A stretch of 40,800 nt of DNA from a filamentous cyanobacterium ESFC-1 (lineage in GTDB: Bacteria > Cyanobacteriota > Cyanobacteriia > Cyanobacteriales > Spirulinaceae). The first letter of the stretch is position 1; every line of letters begins with the position of its first letter. The notes under the pieces are model-generated. The model was given only the letters and a program-made list of their open reading frames with translations, was not told the DNA's origin and did not search any database. The position numbers were made by a program, and so were the translations under genes. The DNA lies in assembly GCA_000380225.1 (NCBI GenBank), contig KB904821.1, positions 3,890,030 to 3,930,829 on the forward strand, written 5' to 3'. Positions 7,206 to 15,269 of this stretch are shown here, in pieces.

Positions 7206-9014
7206 TTACGATTCTAGGCGCAATACTGCCATAAACGCTTCTTGTGGCACATCTACCGTCCCGATGGACTTCATGCGTTTTTTACCTTTGGCTTGCTTTT
7301 GCAGCAGTTTTTTCTTGCGGCTGATGTCACCGCCGTAACATTTAGCGAGAACGTCTTTGCGTAAGGCGGGGATGTGTTCGCTGGCGATAATGCGAGAACC
7401 AATGGAGGCTTGTAGGGGGATTTTGAATTGATGACGGGGGATCAGTTCTTTGAGTTTTTCGGTGAGCGATCGCCCCACAGGATAAGCTTTATCTCGGTGG
7501 ACAATAGTCGCGAGAGAATCGACGGGATCGCCGTTGACCATCACATCCAAGCGCACCAAGTCGTTTTCGCGATAGCCCAAGATTTGATACTCCATACTGG
7601 CATAACCGCGCGATCGCGACTTGAGTTGATTAAAAAAGTCGGTTACCACTTCAGCCAGGGGCAATTCATAAACCAAAGTGGTTCGCGTGGGGGTTAAGTA
7701 TTTCATGTCCTTGAACTCACCCCGTCGGGCTTGACACAACTCCATCAACGTCCCGACATATTCTTCCGGGGTAATCATCTCAATCCGCACATAGGGTTCT
7801 TCGATGATTTCCCGATTACCAGGGGGCGGTAATTGACTGGGGTTGTCAAATTCAAAGGTTTCCCCGGATGTGGTGGTGACGCGATAAATTACTGAAGGGG
7901 CGGTGGTGATTAAGTCGAGATTATATTCCCGTTCGAGGCGTTCTTGCACGATTTCCATGTGCAGCAAGCCCAAGAAACCGCAGCGAAACCCAAAGCCCAT
8001 GGCCGTTGAGGTTTCCGGTTCATAAGATAACGCCGCATCGTTGAGCTTCAGTTTTTCGAGGGCATCCCGCAAGTCTTCATACTGTTCTGAATCGGTGGGA
8101 AACAGACCGCAGAAAACCATCGGTTTCGCTTCTGTATAGCCCGGTAAGGCCGTTTCGGCGGGTTCGGTGGCAAGGGTAATGGTGTCGCCGACGCGGGCAT
8201 CTTCTACGGCTTTAATGGCGGCAGAGAAGTAACCCACTTCCCCGGCGTGGAGGGTGTCGATGGGAATTTGTCCGGGAGAGAGTATGCCGAGTTCGTCGAT
8301 CGCGTATTCTTTTTTAGAAGCCATCAAGCGGACGCGATCGCCTTGTTTAACGCAACCATCCATCACCCGGAAGTAGACGATTACGCCGCGATAGGGGTCG
8401 TAGTAACTATCGAAAATCAGCGCCCGTAACGGTTCTTCTACGGTGTCTTGAGGCGGCGGTACTTCCTTGACAATGGCTTCTAAAATCTCGTCTACGCCAA
8501 TGCCCTGTTTGGCGGAAGCCCGGATTGCGTCGGTACAGTCGAGGCCGATCACTTCTTCGATTTCTTCGATCACGCGATCGGGATCGGCTCCGGGTAAGTC
8601 TATTTTATTTAAAACCGGGATAATTTCTAGGTCGTTTTCGAGAGCCAGATAGACATTCGCTAGGGTTTGAGCTTCGACTCCTTGAGACGCATCTACGACT
8701 AATAATGCCCCTTCGCAAGCGGCCAGCGATCGCGACACTTCATAAGAAAAGTCAACGTGACCGGGGGTGTCAATCAAGTTTAAGACATACTTTTCCCCGT
8801 TTTTCGCTGTATAATCCATTCTAGCGGCTTGTAGCTTGATGGTAATCCCTCGTTCCCGCTCTAAATCCATGCTATCGAGGAATTGTTCTTTCATTTTGCG
8901 CTGTGCTACTGTCCCCGTTACCTGCAACAGGCGGTCAGCTAGAGTCGATTTACCATGATCGATATGAGCAATAATCGAGAAGTTACGAATACGGGAGACG
9001 GAAACGTCAGTCAT
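7206..9014 (-). CDS. lepA: Elongation factor 4 (ribosomal back-translocase GTPase)
   Basis: 602 residues, the usual LepA length, with no internal damage. The GTPase motifs are present: AHIDHGKST (P-loop, 16-24), DTPGH (82-86) and NKID (136-139), with the switch-I sequence RERGITIK at 53-60. The LepA-specific C-terminal domain ends in the expected basic tail ([16 protein letters not shown]). EF4 binds the ribosome and remodels stalled or mis-translocated complexes, mainly under ionic or cold stress. It is probably monocistronic. The ATG at 9014 fits other LepA proteins ([20 protein letters not shown]). Confidence 0.97.
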   Translation of the reverse strand: MTDVSVSRIRNFSIIAHIDHGKSTLADRLLQVTGTVAQRKMKEQFLDSMDLERERGITIKLQAARMDYTAKNGEKYVLNLIDTPGHVDFSYEVSRSLAACEGALLVVDASQGVEAQTLANVYLALENDLEIIPVLNKIDLPGADPDRVIEEIEEVIGLDCTDAIRASAKQGIGVDEILEAIVKEVPPPQDTVEEPLRALIFDSYYDPYRGVIVYFRVMDGCVKQGDRVRLMASKKEYAIDELGILSPGQIPIDTLHAGEVGYFSAAIKAVEDARVGDTITLATEPAETALPGYTEAKPMVFCGLFPTDSEQYEDLRDALEKLKLNDAALSYEPETSTAMGFGFRCGFLGLLHMEIVQERLEREYNLDLITTAPSVIYRVTTTSGETFEFDNPSQLPPPGNREIIEEPYVRIEMITPEEYVGTLMELCQARRGEFKDMKYLTPTRTTLVYELPLAEVVTDFFNQLKSRSRGYASMEYQILGYRENDLVRLDVMVNGDPVDSLATIVHRDKAYPVGRSLTEKLKELIPRHQFKIPLQASIGSRIIASEHIPALRKDVLAKCYGGDISRKKKLLQKQAKGKKRMKSIGTVDVPQEAFMAVLRLES

Positions 9015-9305
9015 AGGAATTTTTAAAGAAAGTGGAATCGTGATAACAGCGAATTTAAGAAATTTTGTCTGTCTTAATGTATTTTAATAGTTTCTGAGGA
9101 GAAGCGTTGATGATGATTTCTGCCCCTCTGACGGGTATTGGCGAATCGTGCCACGAGGGAAAATGGCTTTGTCGGGTTCATAATCTCTTGCCAAAGCCAA
9201 AAACTCATGACCTCGTTGCCAAAACAAAGAACCCATAAAAGCTATAATAGAGGCCTCATCAGCGATCGCCTTCAAAAAATATTAGGAATTCTTGCTTAAA
9301 CAGTT

Positions 9306-9542
9306 ATGAACGATAACGTCACTCAATCCCAATCCGAACGAACTTCTGAGAAAGTTGAAGTTTCAATTAACATTGACTCAGACCTTTTAGATCAGATTCA
9401 ACACCTCACCAACGATCCCAGCCGTGTCATCGAAACCGCGATTAAACAATGGTTACGAGGAGAGCGATCGCCCGATGCCGATCTTGCCCGTGGCTTCCGT
9501 CGTAATCCTCCAGTTCCGCCGCGAGGGGAATGGAACGATTAA
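9306..9542 (+). CDS. Small ribbon-helix-helix protein, antitoxin-like
   Basis: 78 residues. The core VEVSINIDSDLLDQIQHL then DPSRVIETAIKQWL has the strand-helix-helix pattern of RHH/CopG-type DNA-binding proteins, and the tail (GFRRNPPVPPRGEWND) is polar. Proteins like this are often antitoxins, but no toxin ORF follows: the next gene is a histidine kinase 249 bp downstream. It may be an orphan antitoxin, a solitary regulator, or paired with a toxin elsewhere. The start is the ATG after CAGTT and no strong Shine-Dalgarno is visible. Confidence 0.6.
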   Translation: MNDNVTQSQSERTSEKVEVSINIDSDLLDQIQHLTNDPSRVIETAIKQWLRGERSPDADLARGFRRNPPVPPRGEWND

Positions 9543-9790
9543 TCATCCATTCACGGGCAAGCTTGCGGATGAAGATCGCTTAACAATAAATTATAAATGA
9601 TATGTAAGTCCCAGTAACAGGGTGTTTCAACCAACCAAGTTGATGAATTCAACCGCGAAATAAGTTAAAACAAAAAAAGGGAAAAACGATCGCAAAAAGA
9701 GAAACTAGACAAATCTCTAAAGTTCGCTATAACCTAAAGTCAACTTGGTCGTAACATCCCAACAATTAAGCAAATATTACTAAAACTGCG

Positions 9791-11533
9791 ATGAAATCTG
9801 CCCCTGCACAAGTTGAGCCAACAAATTGGCAGGATTTAGGCGCGGAAATAGTCTTTGTCCAAGACAATTCGGGTAAATACATTTCCTTCTCTTGGAACTC
9901 TGCTGCCGAGTACGGTATTGACCCCCAAGAAATCATGGGTCACGACCTTAGCGAAAGCTTCACGCCAGCCGATCCCCAAGCCTATTTAAGCCTAATCCAG
10001 CGAATTTTAGAGCGACGTATCCCCGAACGTCACCATACCTTTTTTCAACACGCAGAGCAGTCTTTTCCCTTAGAATTGGCAATCAGCCCAATTTTACAAC
10101 CCAATGGGGGCGCAAGTGCTGTGCTGGCGATTGGTCACTTGCTGCGGCAAGAAGAAATTGCCTCGGATACTCGCCGCACCAGCTTATCAGAAACCACTGC
10201 TTCCTCCCAAGATTTAGTCACCCAAATTGCGCGGAAAATTCGTCGCAATCCCTACCGCAGTCTCCTCACCGAGATCGCCCGTAATATTCGCCGGACTCTC
10301 GACCTCGAAACGATTTGGCAGCAAACCGTAGACAGCATTGGCTCATCTTTGAGCGTGTCTCGGTGCATGATCGTGTCTTACAACGCCGAAAAGAATCAAC
10401 TCCGAGTCGAAGCCGAACACTGCCAGAAAAACGTTAAATCCCTACTCGGAGAACGTCTCAGCCTGGCTGGGGAACCCTATCTCCAACAAGCCCTTAGTAG
10501 TGGCGAACCCATTGCCGTCGAACGCATTGCCAACCCCACCTTTGGCCAGCGTTCGGTGTTGGTGGTGGCCACATTTTACCAAAATAAACGCAATGCTTTG
10601 ATTTGTTTGCATCAGTGCGATCGCCGTCGTTACTGGACTGCTGCCGAAATTGACTTATTGCGCGAACTCGCCGCCCAAGTCAGTACCGCGATCGCCCACG
10701 CTTCCCTCTACAAAGAACTCGAACAAGCCAAACGCCTGGCCGAAGAAGCCTCCCGCCTCAAAAGCGAATTTCTTGCCAGTACCTCCCACGAACTCCGCAC
10801 CCCCCTCAACGGCATTATTGGCTTTTTGCGCCTAATTTTAGACGGTATGGCGGACACCGAAGAAGAACAACGGGAATTTCTCGACGAAGCGCATCATTCC
10901 GCCCTCCATCTGCTCAACCTGATTAACGATATCCTCGACATCGCCAAAATCGAAGCCGGAAAACTGGAACTCGACTTTAATGACTATCCCCTCCATGAAT
11001 TATTCGATGATGTTGAGAAAAAAATGCGACCCCTCGCTGAACGCAAAAATCTCACCTTCGAGTTTCAATATCCCCCCTCTCGCGAACCGATTATCCTTTA
11101 CGGCAACTACCAACGCTCGTTACAGGTCATGTTAAACCTTGTGGGGAATGCCATTAAATTTACCCACGAAGGCGGCGTAACCATTAGCGCCGAAGTCCTG
11201 AAAAAAGCCATGAACGCCAATAATCAGGAATTTCCCGGCACCGTTTTAGTCCGAGTGGCCGATACCGGCATTGGTGTTCCCCTCGAAAAACTCGATAAAC
11301 TCTTTCACAACTTTAGTCAAGTTGATGGTTCTCGCACCAAAGCTTATGGCGGTACGGGTTTAGGGCTGGCCATTTCCCAAAAATTAATCGAAACTATGGG
11401 CGGAACCATTAATTTCTTCAGTATGGGCGAACAACTCGGATCGACCGTAACCTTTACTGTGCCGTTATTCCAACTCCCCGTGATGAGTACCGCCCAACTC
11501 TCCCCCGATCACCATGAATCCGAGTCATTGTAA
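9791..11533 (+). CDS. PAS-GAF sensor histidine kinase
   Basis: 580 residues with no transmembrane helix, so probably cytoplasmic. A PAS domain (about 15-118, IVFVQDNSGKYISFSWNSA) comes first. A linker with two similar IAR.IRR segments and a GAF domain (about 165-305) follow. A short coiled coil (EQAKRLAEEASRLKSEFL) leads to HisKA with phosphoacceptor H333 in STSHELRTPLNGIIGF, then the N box (NLVGNAIKFT, N453), G1 (DTGIGV, 491-496) and G2 (GGTGLGL, 520-526). All catalytic motifs are intact. The GAF domain has no obvious bilin-binding Cys context, so a chromophore is not predicted. No response regulator is adjacent, so the partner is unknown. Confidence 0.92.
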   Translation: MKSAPAQVEPTNWQDLGAEIVFVQDNSGKYISFSWNSAAEYGIDPQEIMGHDLSESFTPADPQAYLSLIQRILERRIPERHHTFFQHAEQSFPLELAISPILQPNGGASAVLAIGHLLRQEEIASDTRRTSLSETTASSQDLVTQIARKIRRNPYRSLLTEIARNIRRTLDLETIWQQTVDSIGSSLSVSRCMIVSYNAEKNQLRVEAEHCQKNVKSLLGERLSLAGEPYLQQALSSGEPIAVERIANPTFGQRSVLVVATFYQNKRNALICLHQCDRRRYWTAAEIDLLRELAAQVSTAIAHASLYKELEQAKRLAEEASRLKSEFLASTSHELRTPLNGIIGFLRLILDGMADTEEEQREFLDEAHHSALHLLNLINDILDIAKIEAGKLELDFNDYPLHELFDDVEKKMRPLAERKNLTFEFQYPPSREPIILYGNYQRSLQVMLNLVGNAIKFTHEGGVTISAEVLKKAMNANNQEFPGTVLVRVADTGIGVPLEKLDKLFHNFSQVDGSRTKAYGGTGLGLAISQKLIETMGGTINFFSMGEQLGSTVTFTVPLFQLPVMSTAQLSPDHHESESL

Positions 11534-11614
11534 TTTGTGCCGTCGCAAGAGCAACGAGCGCGTTAACATAAAATAAACACCAGTAAAACGCTCAAAAAAC
11601 TTAAATTCATAACT

Positions 11615-11866
11615 ATGTCACTCGCACTAACTTCCGAAAACGTCGAACAAGTCTTAGATGAATTGCGCCCCTATTTAATGGCAGATGGCGGTAACGTTGA
11701 CCTCGTTGAAATCGAAGGCCCGATTGTCAAACTCCGGCTGCAAGGGGCGTGTGGTTCTTGCCCTAGTTCTGCTATGACCCTGAAAATGGGTATCGAACGC
11801 CGTTTGCGCGAGTACATCCCCGAAATTACAGCCGTTGAGCAAGTTATTGATGCCCCGGCGATGTAG
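11615..11866 (+). CDS. nfu: NifU C-terminal-domain Fe-S scaffold (Nfu/CnfU type)
   Basis: 83 residues. This is a stand-alone Nfu domain: [21 protein letters not shown], then the cluster-binding CxxC in [14 protein letters not shown]. Cyanobacterial and plastid Nfu proteins of this size assemble a [2Fe-2S] or [4Fe-4S] cluster at a dimer interface and donate it to ferredoxin and photosystem I. The neighbour on the opposite strand is the psaL-psaI photosystem I pair, an interesting but possibly accidental proximity. A hairpin terminator lies about 100 bp downstream. Confidence 0.93.
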   Translation: MSLALTSENVEQVLDELRPYLMADGGNVDLVEIEGPIVKLRLQGACGSCPSSAMTLKMGIERRLREYIPEITAVEQVIDAPAM

Positions 11867-11964
11867 AAGGCTGTTACTTTTTAGCAGTTTTTCGGTTTCG
11901 TTTTAATTTATTGCTTCAGCAGTCTCATCGATGGGGCTGCTGTTGTTTTTTCCCCATCTCGTTA

Positions 11965-12006
11965 AAAAAAAAGACTCCACCCCCACGGGTAGAGTCTTTT
12001 TCTTAA
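11965..12006. terminator. Bidirectional terminator between nfu and psaI
   Basis: AAAAAGACTC (from 11967) pairs with GAGTCTTTTT (ending about 12002) around an inner CACCC/GGGT stem. A-rich and T-rich flanks on both sides make it a plausible terminator for both the plus-strand nfu gene and the minus-strand psaLI unit. Confidence 0.85.
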
Positions 12007-12040
12007 AGCGGATTGAGGTCAAAAAACGAAACTCAAATCC

Positions 12041-12157
12041 TTAAGCTTCGCTTTCGATGTAAATGAACAGCAGTCCCATCACCACGGCAGGCATCAGCCA
12101 ACCGACAATGGGAATCAAAATCCAGGGTAGATAAGATGCTGCGTATGCGCCTGTCAT
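12041..12157 (-). CDS. psaI: Photosystem I subunit VIII (PsaI)
   Basis: 38 codons. Translation of the minus strand from the ATG at 12157 gives [20 protein letters not shown], then [18 protein letters not shown] and TAA. This is the canonical PsaI sequence: one transmembrane helix with the conserved P-W-I-x-I-P-x-V-G-W-x-x-P core and an acidic C-terminus. PsaI helps hold PsaL at the trimerisation face of photosystem I. It lies 85 bp downstream of psaL on the same strand and is probably co-transcribed with it. The bidirectional terminator follows it. Confidence 0.95.
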   Translation of the reverse strand: MTGAYAASYLPWILIPIVGWLMPAVVMGLLFIYIESEA

Positions 12158-12242
12158 AATTTATGTTTCCTATGCTAGTGTTTGCAATGATTTTCCCAAA
12201 AGTAAGGGCGATCGCGCCGGAATCGAATCGCCTGCAAGCTTA

Positions 12243-12752
12243 TTAATTCACCAAACCGCGTAGAATCGCATCTACACCGGAAAGGTTTTCCAGCAAGAAG
12301 TAGGCGACAAAAGCACCTCCCATTGCGCCGACAAAGAAACCGCCAGAGAATTGACTCCAACCGCTAGCAGTTTGCAAGTTATCGGGAGCATCTGGAGTAC
12401 TCTTGAAGTATTCGGCTTGGGATTCGTCTTTTTTAAAGGTTACGAGGCCGTAAGCGGATAAACCCGCAGTCGCAATCAAAATCAGCGCGATCGCGGAGAT
12501 TAAACCGCCCAAGTTTGCAGCTTCACCAAAGTCGCGCAGGGGGCCTAACACGGTCCAAGGGCCGACGAGGAAATAGCCGTGGGCCATTCCGACTTCTAAA
12601 CCGCGAATTAACGGCGAAACTCCTGTACGGTAAGCGGGGAGGTTGTTGATAAAGGTTTTGGTAAAGCCCGATGCTGTAATCGGGGTGGCTAAGTGGCCGA
12701 CGAAGGGATTACCTTCGTAGGGCTTAATCATTTCGATGTCTCTGCTTGCCAT
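12243..12752 (-). CDS. psaL: Photosystem I reaction center subunit XI (PsaL)
   Basis: 169 residues, intact. It has the PsaL N-terminus (IKPYEGNPFVGHLATPITAS), then NNLPAYRTGVSPLIRGLEVG with the chlorophyll-ligand region MAHGYFLVGPW, and hydrophobic helices at about 80-105 and 135-160. PsaL mediates contacts between photosystem I monomers in trimers or tetramers. The Shine-Dalgarno AGGAGAA lies 7 bp before the start. The order psaL then psaI on one strand suggests a two-gene operon. An inverted repeat about 70 bp upstream (12823-12841) may be an operator. Confidence 0.97.
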   Translation of the reverse strand: MASRDIEMIKPYEGNPFVGHLATPITASGFTKTFINNLPAYRTGVSPLIRGLEVGMAHGYFLVGPWTVLGPLRDFGEAANLGGLISAIALILIATAGLSAYGLVTFKKDESQAEYFKSTPDAPDNLQTASGWSQFSGGFFVGAMGGAFVAYFLLENLSGVDAILRGLVN

Positions 12753-12822
12753 AGGCGTTTCTCCTGAAAAAGGTTGAGAAAAGTTAAAGATGACCTTATT
12801 TTAAGCAGTGAAGGGATCAAAC

Positions 12823-12841
12823 ACCGTCTACGATCGACGGT
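12823..12841. promoter_or_regulatory. Inverted repeat upstream of psaL
   Basis: ACCGTC (12823-12828) pairs with GACGGT (12836-12841) across 7 bp, 71-89 bp before the psaL start. The position suits an operator or the 5' end of the leader. It does not resemble the HLR1 direct repeat of RpaB. It is weak evidence by itself. Confidence 0.3.
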
Positions 12842-12862
12842 CTGTTAAAAAAGTTCATCAAA

Positions 12863-12906
12863 TGGGAGGAGTGGGAGGAGGGGGAGGAGGGGGAAGAGGG
12901 GGAAGA
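12863..12906 (+). repeat. G-rich 9-bp tandem repeat, GGGAGGAG-like
   Basis: About five units of the form GGGGAGGAG, decaying to GGGGAAGAG. Runs of three to five G separated by short purine gaps fit the pattern for an intramolecular G-quadruplex on the plus strand. It lies between the divergent psaL and glycosyltransferase genes. Confidence 0.75.
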
Positions 12907-13038
12907 AATTTGAACCCTGGGAGAGCTTTAGGATAGGGGGGCTTAGGCGGCTAAAATCTAAGTGGTGAGGGCAATCTAGCAATCTGCCGTAACCTACCAT
13001 TTTGGGTTTGTCTACACTGTTCAATAGGGTTTGAGGTA

Positions 13039-14214
13039 ATGATGATTTTTAGTGCGATTGCGCTTTTGACATTTTTGATTTGGCTGTTTCTAATTCTGTT
13101 TTGGGGCGGGTTTTGGCGATGTAACGTGATTCTACCCCAAGGGGAGTTGGCGATCTCGCCCACGGTTTGCGCCATTGTCCCTGCCCGTAACGAAGCGGAT
13201 GTACTGCCGATGACGTTGCGATCGCTACTACAACAAGATTATCCGGGGGTCTATTCGGTGATTTTAGTAGACGACCACAGCAGCGATCGTACTGCCCAAG
13301 TCGCCCAAGAAGTCGCAGAAAGCTTGGGAAAACGCGATCGCCTTCAAATTTTAACCTCGAAGCCTCTACCGCCGGGTTGGACGGGCAAATTATGGGCGAT
13401 GGAGCAAGGTTTACGCCAAGGACGCGCCCTCGACCCCACTCCCGATTATTTCTTTTTAACTGATGCCGATATTGACCGGGATAAAGACAATTTACAGCGT
13501 TTAGTGGCCCAAGCCCAACAAACGCGATCGGAGTTAACTTCGTTGATGGTATTGTTGCGCTGTAAAAGTTTTTGGGAACAGTTATTAATTCCGGCGTTTG
13601 TCTTTTTCTTTCAAAAGTTATACCCTTTTGCCTGGGTTAATAATCCTCAGCGCAATTTGGCCGCAGCCGCAGGAGGATGTACATTATTATCGCGGCAAGC
13701 GGTGGATCGTTTGGGGGGTTTAGAAGTTATTAAAGATGCAATTATTGATGATTGTACGTTAGCCCAAGCGGTTAAAAAGCCTTCATCTGAGGGGATAAAT
13801 CATCAAATTTGGTTGGGTTTAACGAAATCAGCCCGGAGTTTGCGTCCTTATGATTCTTTAGAAACTATTTGGGATATGGTGGCGCGATCGGCTTATGCTC
13901 AATTACAATATTCCCCTTTATTATTACTGGGAACTTTATTCGGAATGACGTTGGTTTATCTCGTTCCGATTGTGGCAATCATTGGGGGAATCTGGACGGG
14001 AAATTGGCTGGTTTTAGGCGTGGGAATGGGGACTTGGTTGTTAATGAGTGGGGCGTATTTGCCGACGATTCGCTTTTATAATTGTTGGCCGGGGTTTGCT
14101 TTAACTTTACCCGCGATCGCGCTTTTTTACACAGCCATGACCTTAGATTCGGCGTTACGTTATTATCAAGGTCGCGGCGGAATGTGGAAAGGTCGCAGCT
14201 ATTCTCCTCATTAG
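13039..14214 (+). CDS. hpnB: Hopene-associated glycosyltransferase-like protein (HpnB family)
   Basis: 391 residues. An N-terminal membrane helix (about 3-24) is followed by a GT2 domain with VPARNEADVLP (47-57), VDDHSSDRT (77-85) and the metal-binding TDADID (141-146). The segment PPGWTGKLWAMEQG (111-124) is typical of HpnB. Two to three hydrophobic helices close the protein (about 300-380). HpnB proteins are encoded with hopanoid genes in many bacteria; no squalene-hopene cyclase or other hpn gene is nearby, so involvement in hopanoid glycosylation is inferred only from family resemblance. The start is the first of two ATGs, preceded by GAGG. Confidence 0.8.
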   Translation: MMIFSAIALLTFLIWLFLILFWGGFWRCNVILPQGELAISPTVCAIVPARNEADVLPMTLRSLLQQDYPGVYSVILVDDHSSDRTAQVAQEVAESLGKRDRLQILTSKPLPPGWTGKLWAMEQGLRQGRALDPTPDYFFLTDADIDRDKDNLQRLVAQAQQTRSELTSLMVLLRCKSFWEQLLIPAFVFFFQKLYPFAWVNNPQRNLAAAAGGCTLLSRQAVDRLGGLEVIKDAIIDDCTLAQAVKKPSSEGINHQIWLGLTKSARSLRPYDSLETIWDMVARSAYAQLQYSPLLLLGTLFGMTLVYLVPIVAIIGGIWTGNWLVLGVGMGTWLLMSGAYLPTIRFYNCWPGFALTLPAIALFYTAMTLDSALRYYQGRGGMWKGRSYSPH

Positions 14215-14524
14215 CAACCCCAGAAAGCATTTAATTGCGCGATCCCTGTCTGGATAAGTCTTGGGTTGTAGGTTGGGTTGAAAACCAAACGCCCAAAATG
14301 CGATCGCGTTGTTTTTAATTCATTTGGCTCGATCTCACTCTTTAAGAAGATAGAAAATATATATAAAGGGGGATTTCAAGTTGCACCAATTTTCTTTAAA
14401 TTAGGTTAGTATCATCAATAGTTAAAGCAAAAAAGACATACTATCTGAAAAGATTACTAGATAGAACCGTGTTTTGTGTTTATTGTTTTACAAAATTTAA
14501 TTTAACAAGTTAGGAGAGCTTATT
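14215..14524. other. AT-rich gene-free stretch before the small secreted protein
   Basis: 310 bp without a credible ORF. It holds one TAGGTTGGGTTG fragment (about 14271) of the dispersed hairpin repeat. The second half is AT-rich and presumably carries the promoter of the gene at 14525; no clear -35/-10 pair stands out. The Shine-Dalgarno TAGGAGAG precedes the ATG. Confidence 0.5.
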
Positions 14525-14890
14525 ATGATGAATAAGTCATTTTTTAAGAAAACTATATTGGGTCTGAGTGCTTTTTCCGTTACATTTTTAGGTTATAGTA
14601 CGGTATCGACTGCTCTTTCTTCTAAACCGCAGCTCATCGCCCACCCCAACCACAATCATAACTATTCAACGACACTGGTCAATGATTATATGGATAGCTG
14701 TAAACAAGGGGCAACCGAAGCAGGATTATCGGCGGCAGATGCGGCAGAACTTTGTAGTTGTATGATGGATGAATTTCAATCCCGTTACAGCGAAAGTCGT
14801 TTTCAGGAATTAAATCGCCAAGCGCAACAAGGCGATGAACCGAGTGTTTTTCAGGAAGTCGGGATGAGTTGTTATGCCGAGATGATGTAG
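14525..14890 (+). CDS. Small secreted cysteine-containing protein
   Basis: 121 residues, with a clear signal peptide (KKTILGLSAFSVTFLGYSTV, then a probable cleavage after STALS or near IAHPN). The mature part is acidic and helical, with four Cys (MDSCKQ, ELCSCMMDEF, GMSCYAEM) and an A-D-A-A-E-L-C-S-C motif that could form two disulfides in the periplasm. Similar short proteins are found in cyanobacteria without assigned function. The Shine-Dalgarno TAGGAGAG is strong. No partner gene is in the same transcription unit. Confidence 0.75.
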   Translation: MMNKSFFKKTILGLSAFSVTFLGYSTVSTALSSKPQLIAHPNHNHNYSTTLVNDYMDSCKQGATEAGLSAADAAELCSCMMDEFQSRYSESRFQELNRQAQQGDEPSVFQEVGMSCYAEMM

Positions 14891-15269
14891 TTCATTCACA
14901 AAATGAATTGACATAATATTCTGGACTTGAATCTTGACCGAAAAGAACTGAATTAAATGCGATTGATAGCCCTAAAGCGTCTGAGAATTAATGGTTAAAA
15001 TTTAGCCAGACTAGGGCTATTTTGCTGCGATTTTGGGACAACTTCGGTGAAAATACAGTTATATTCATTACAATTAATTTCCGTACAGTAATCTTGCCGT
15101 ACAGGTGTTTTACTGTCCATTGCCCCCACCCCAAACCCCTTTCCCACAGGGAGAGGGGCTGTTGATTTTTATTTGGTATTACTATAACTGATTGACAAAG
15201 CGATCGCGTCTTAGTTGTTGAGAGGGCGATCGCGCCAATATTATTGAAAAGCATCTCTTTGGTAAGCTT
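14891..15269. other. Gene-free stretch with a GGGGTTTGGGG-type repeat
   Basis: No credible ORF. At about 15119-15160 there is a block CCCCCACCCCAAACCCCTTT followed by AGGGAGAGGGGC. Its reverse complement (AGGGGTTTGGGGTGAGGGC) recurs at about 33345, 38666 and 38880, so it is another dispersed repeat. Two HIP1 sites lie at about 15202 and 15228. Confidence 0.55.

Noticed and set aside
9084-9275. 63-aa minus-strand ORF between lepA and the RHH gene
   Set aside because: No recognised family, no ribosome-binding site, and the region doubles as the upstream DNA of two divergent genes. It might be a gene remnant but cannot be supported.
9306-9542. Type II toxin-antitoxin system
   Set aside because: Only an RHH antitoxin-like gene is present; no toxin-sized ORF overlaps or follows it.
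11615-12752. Functional linkage of nfu with psaL-psaI as one operon
   Set aside because: They are on opposite strands and separated by a bidirectional terminator; proximity alone is not evidence of co-regulation.
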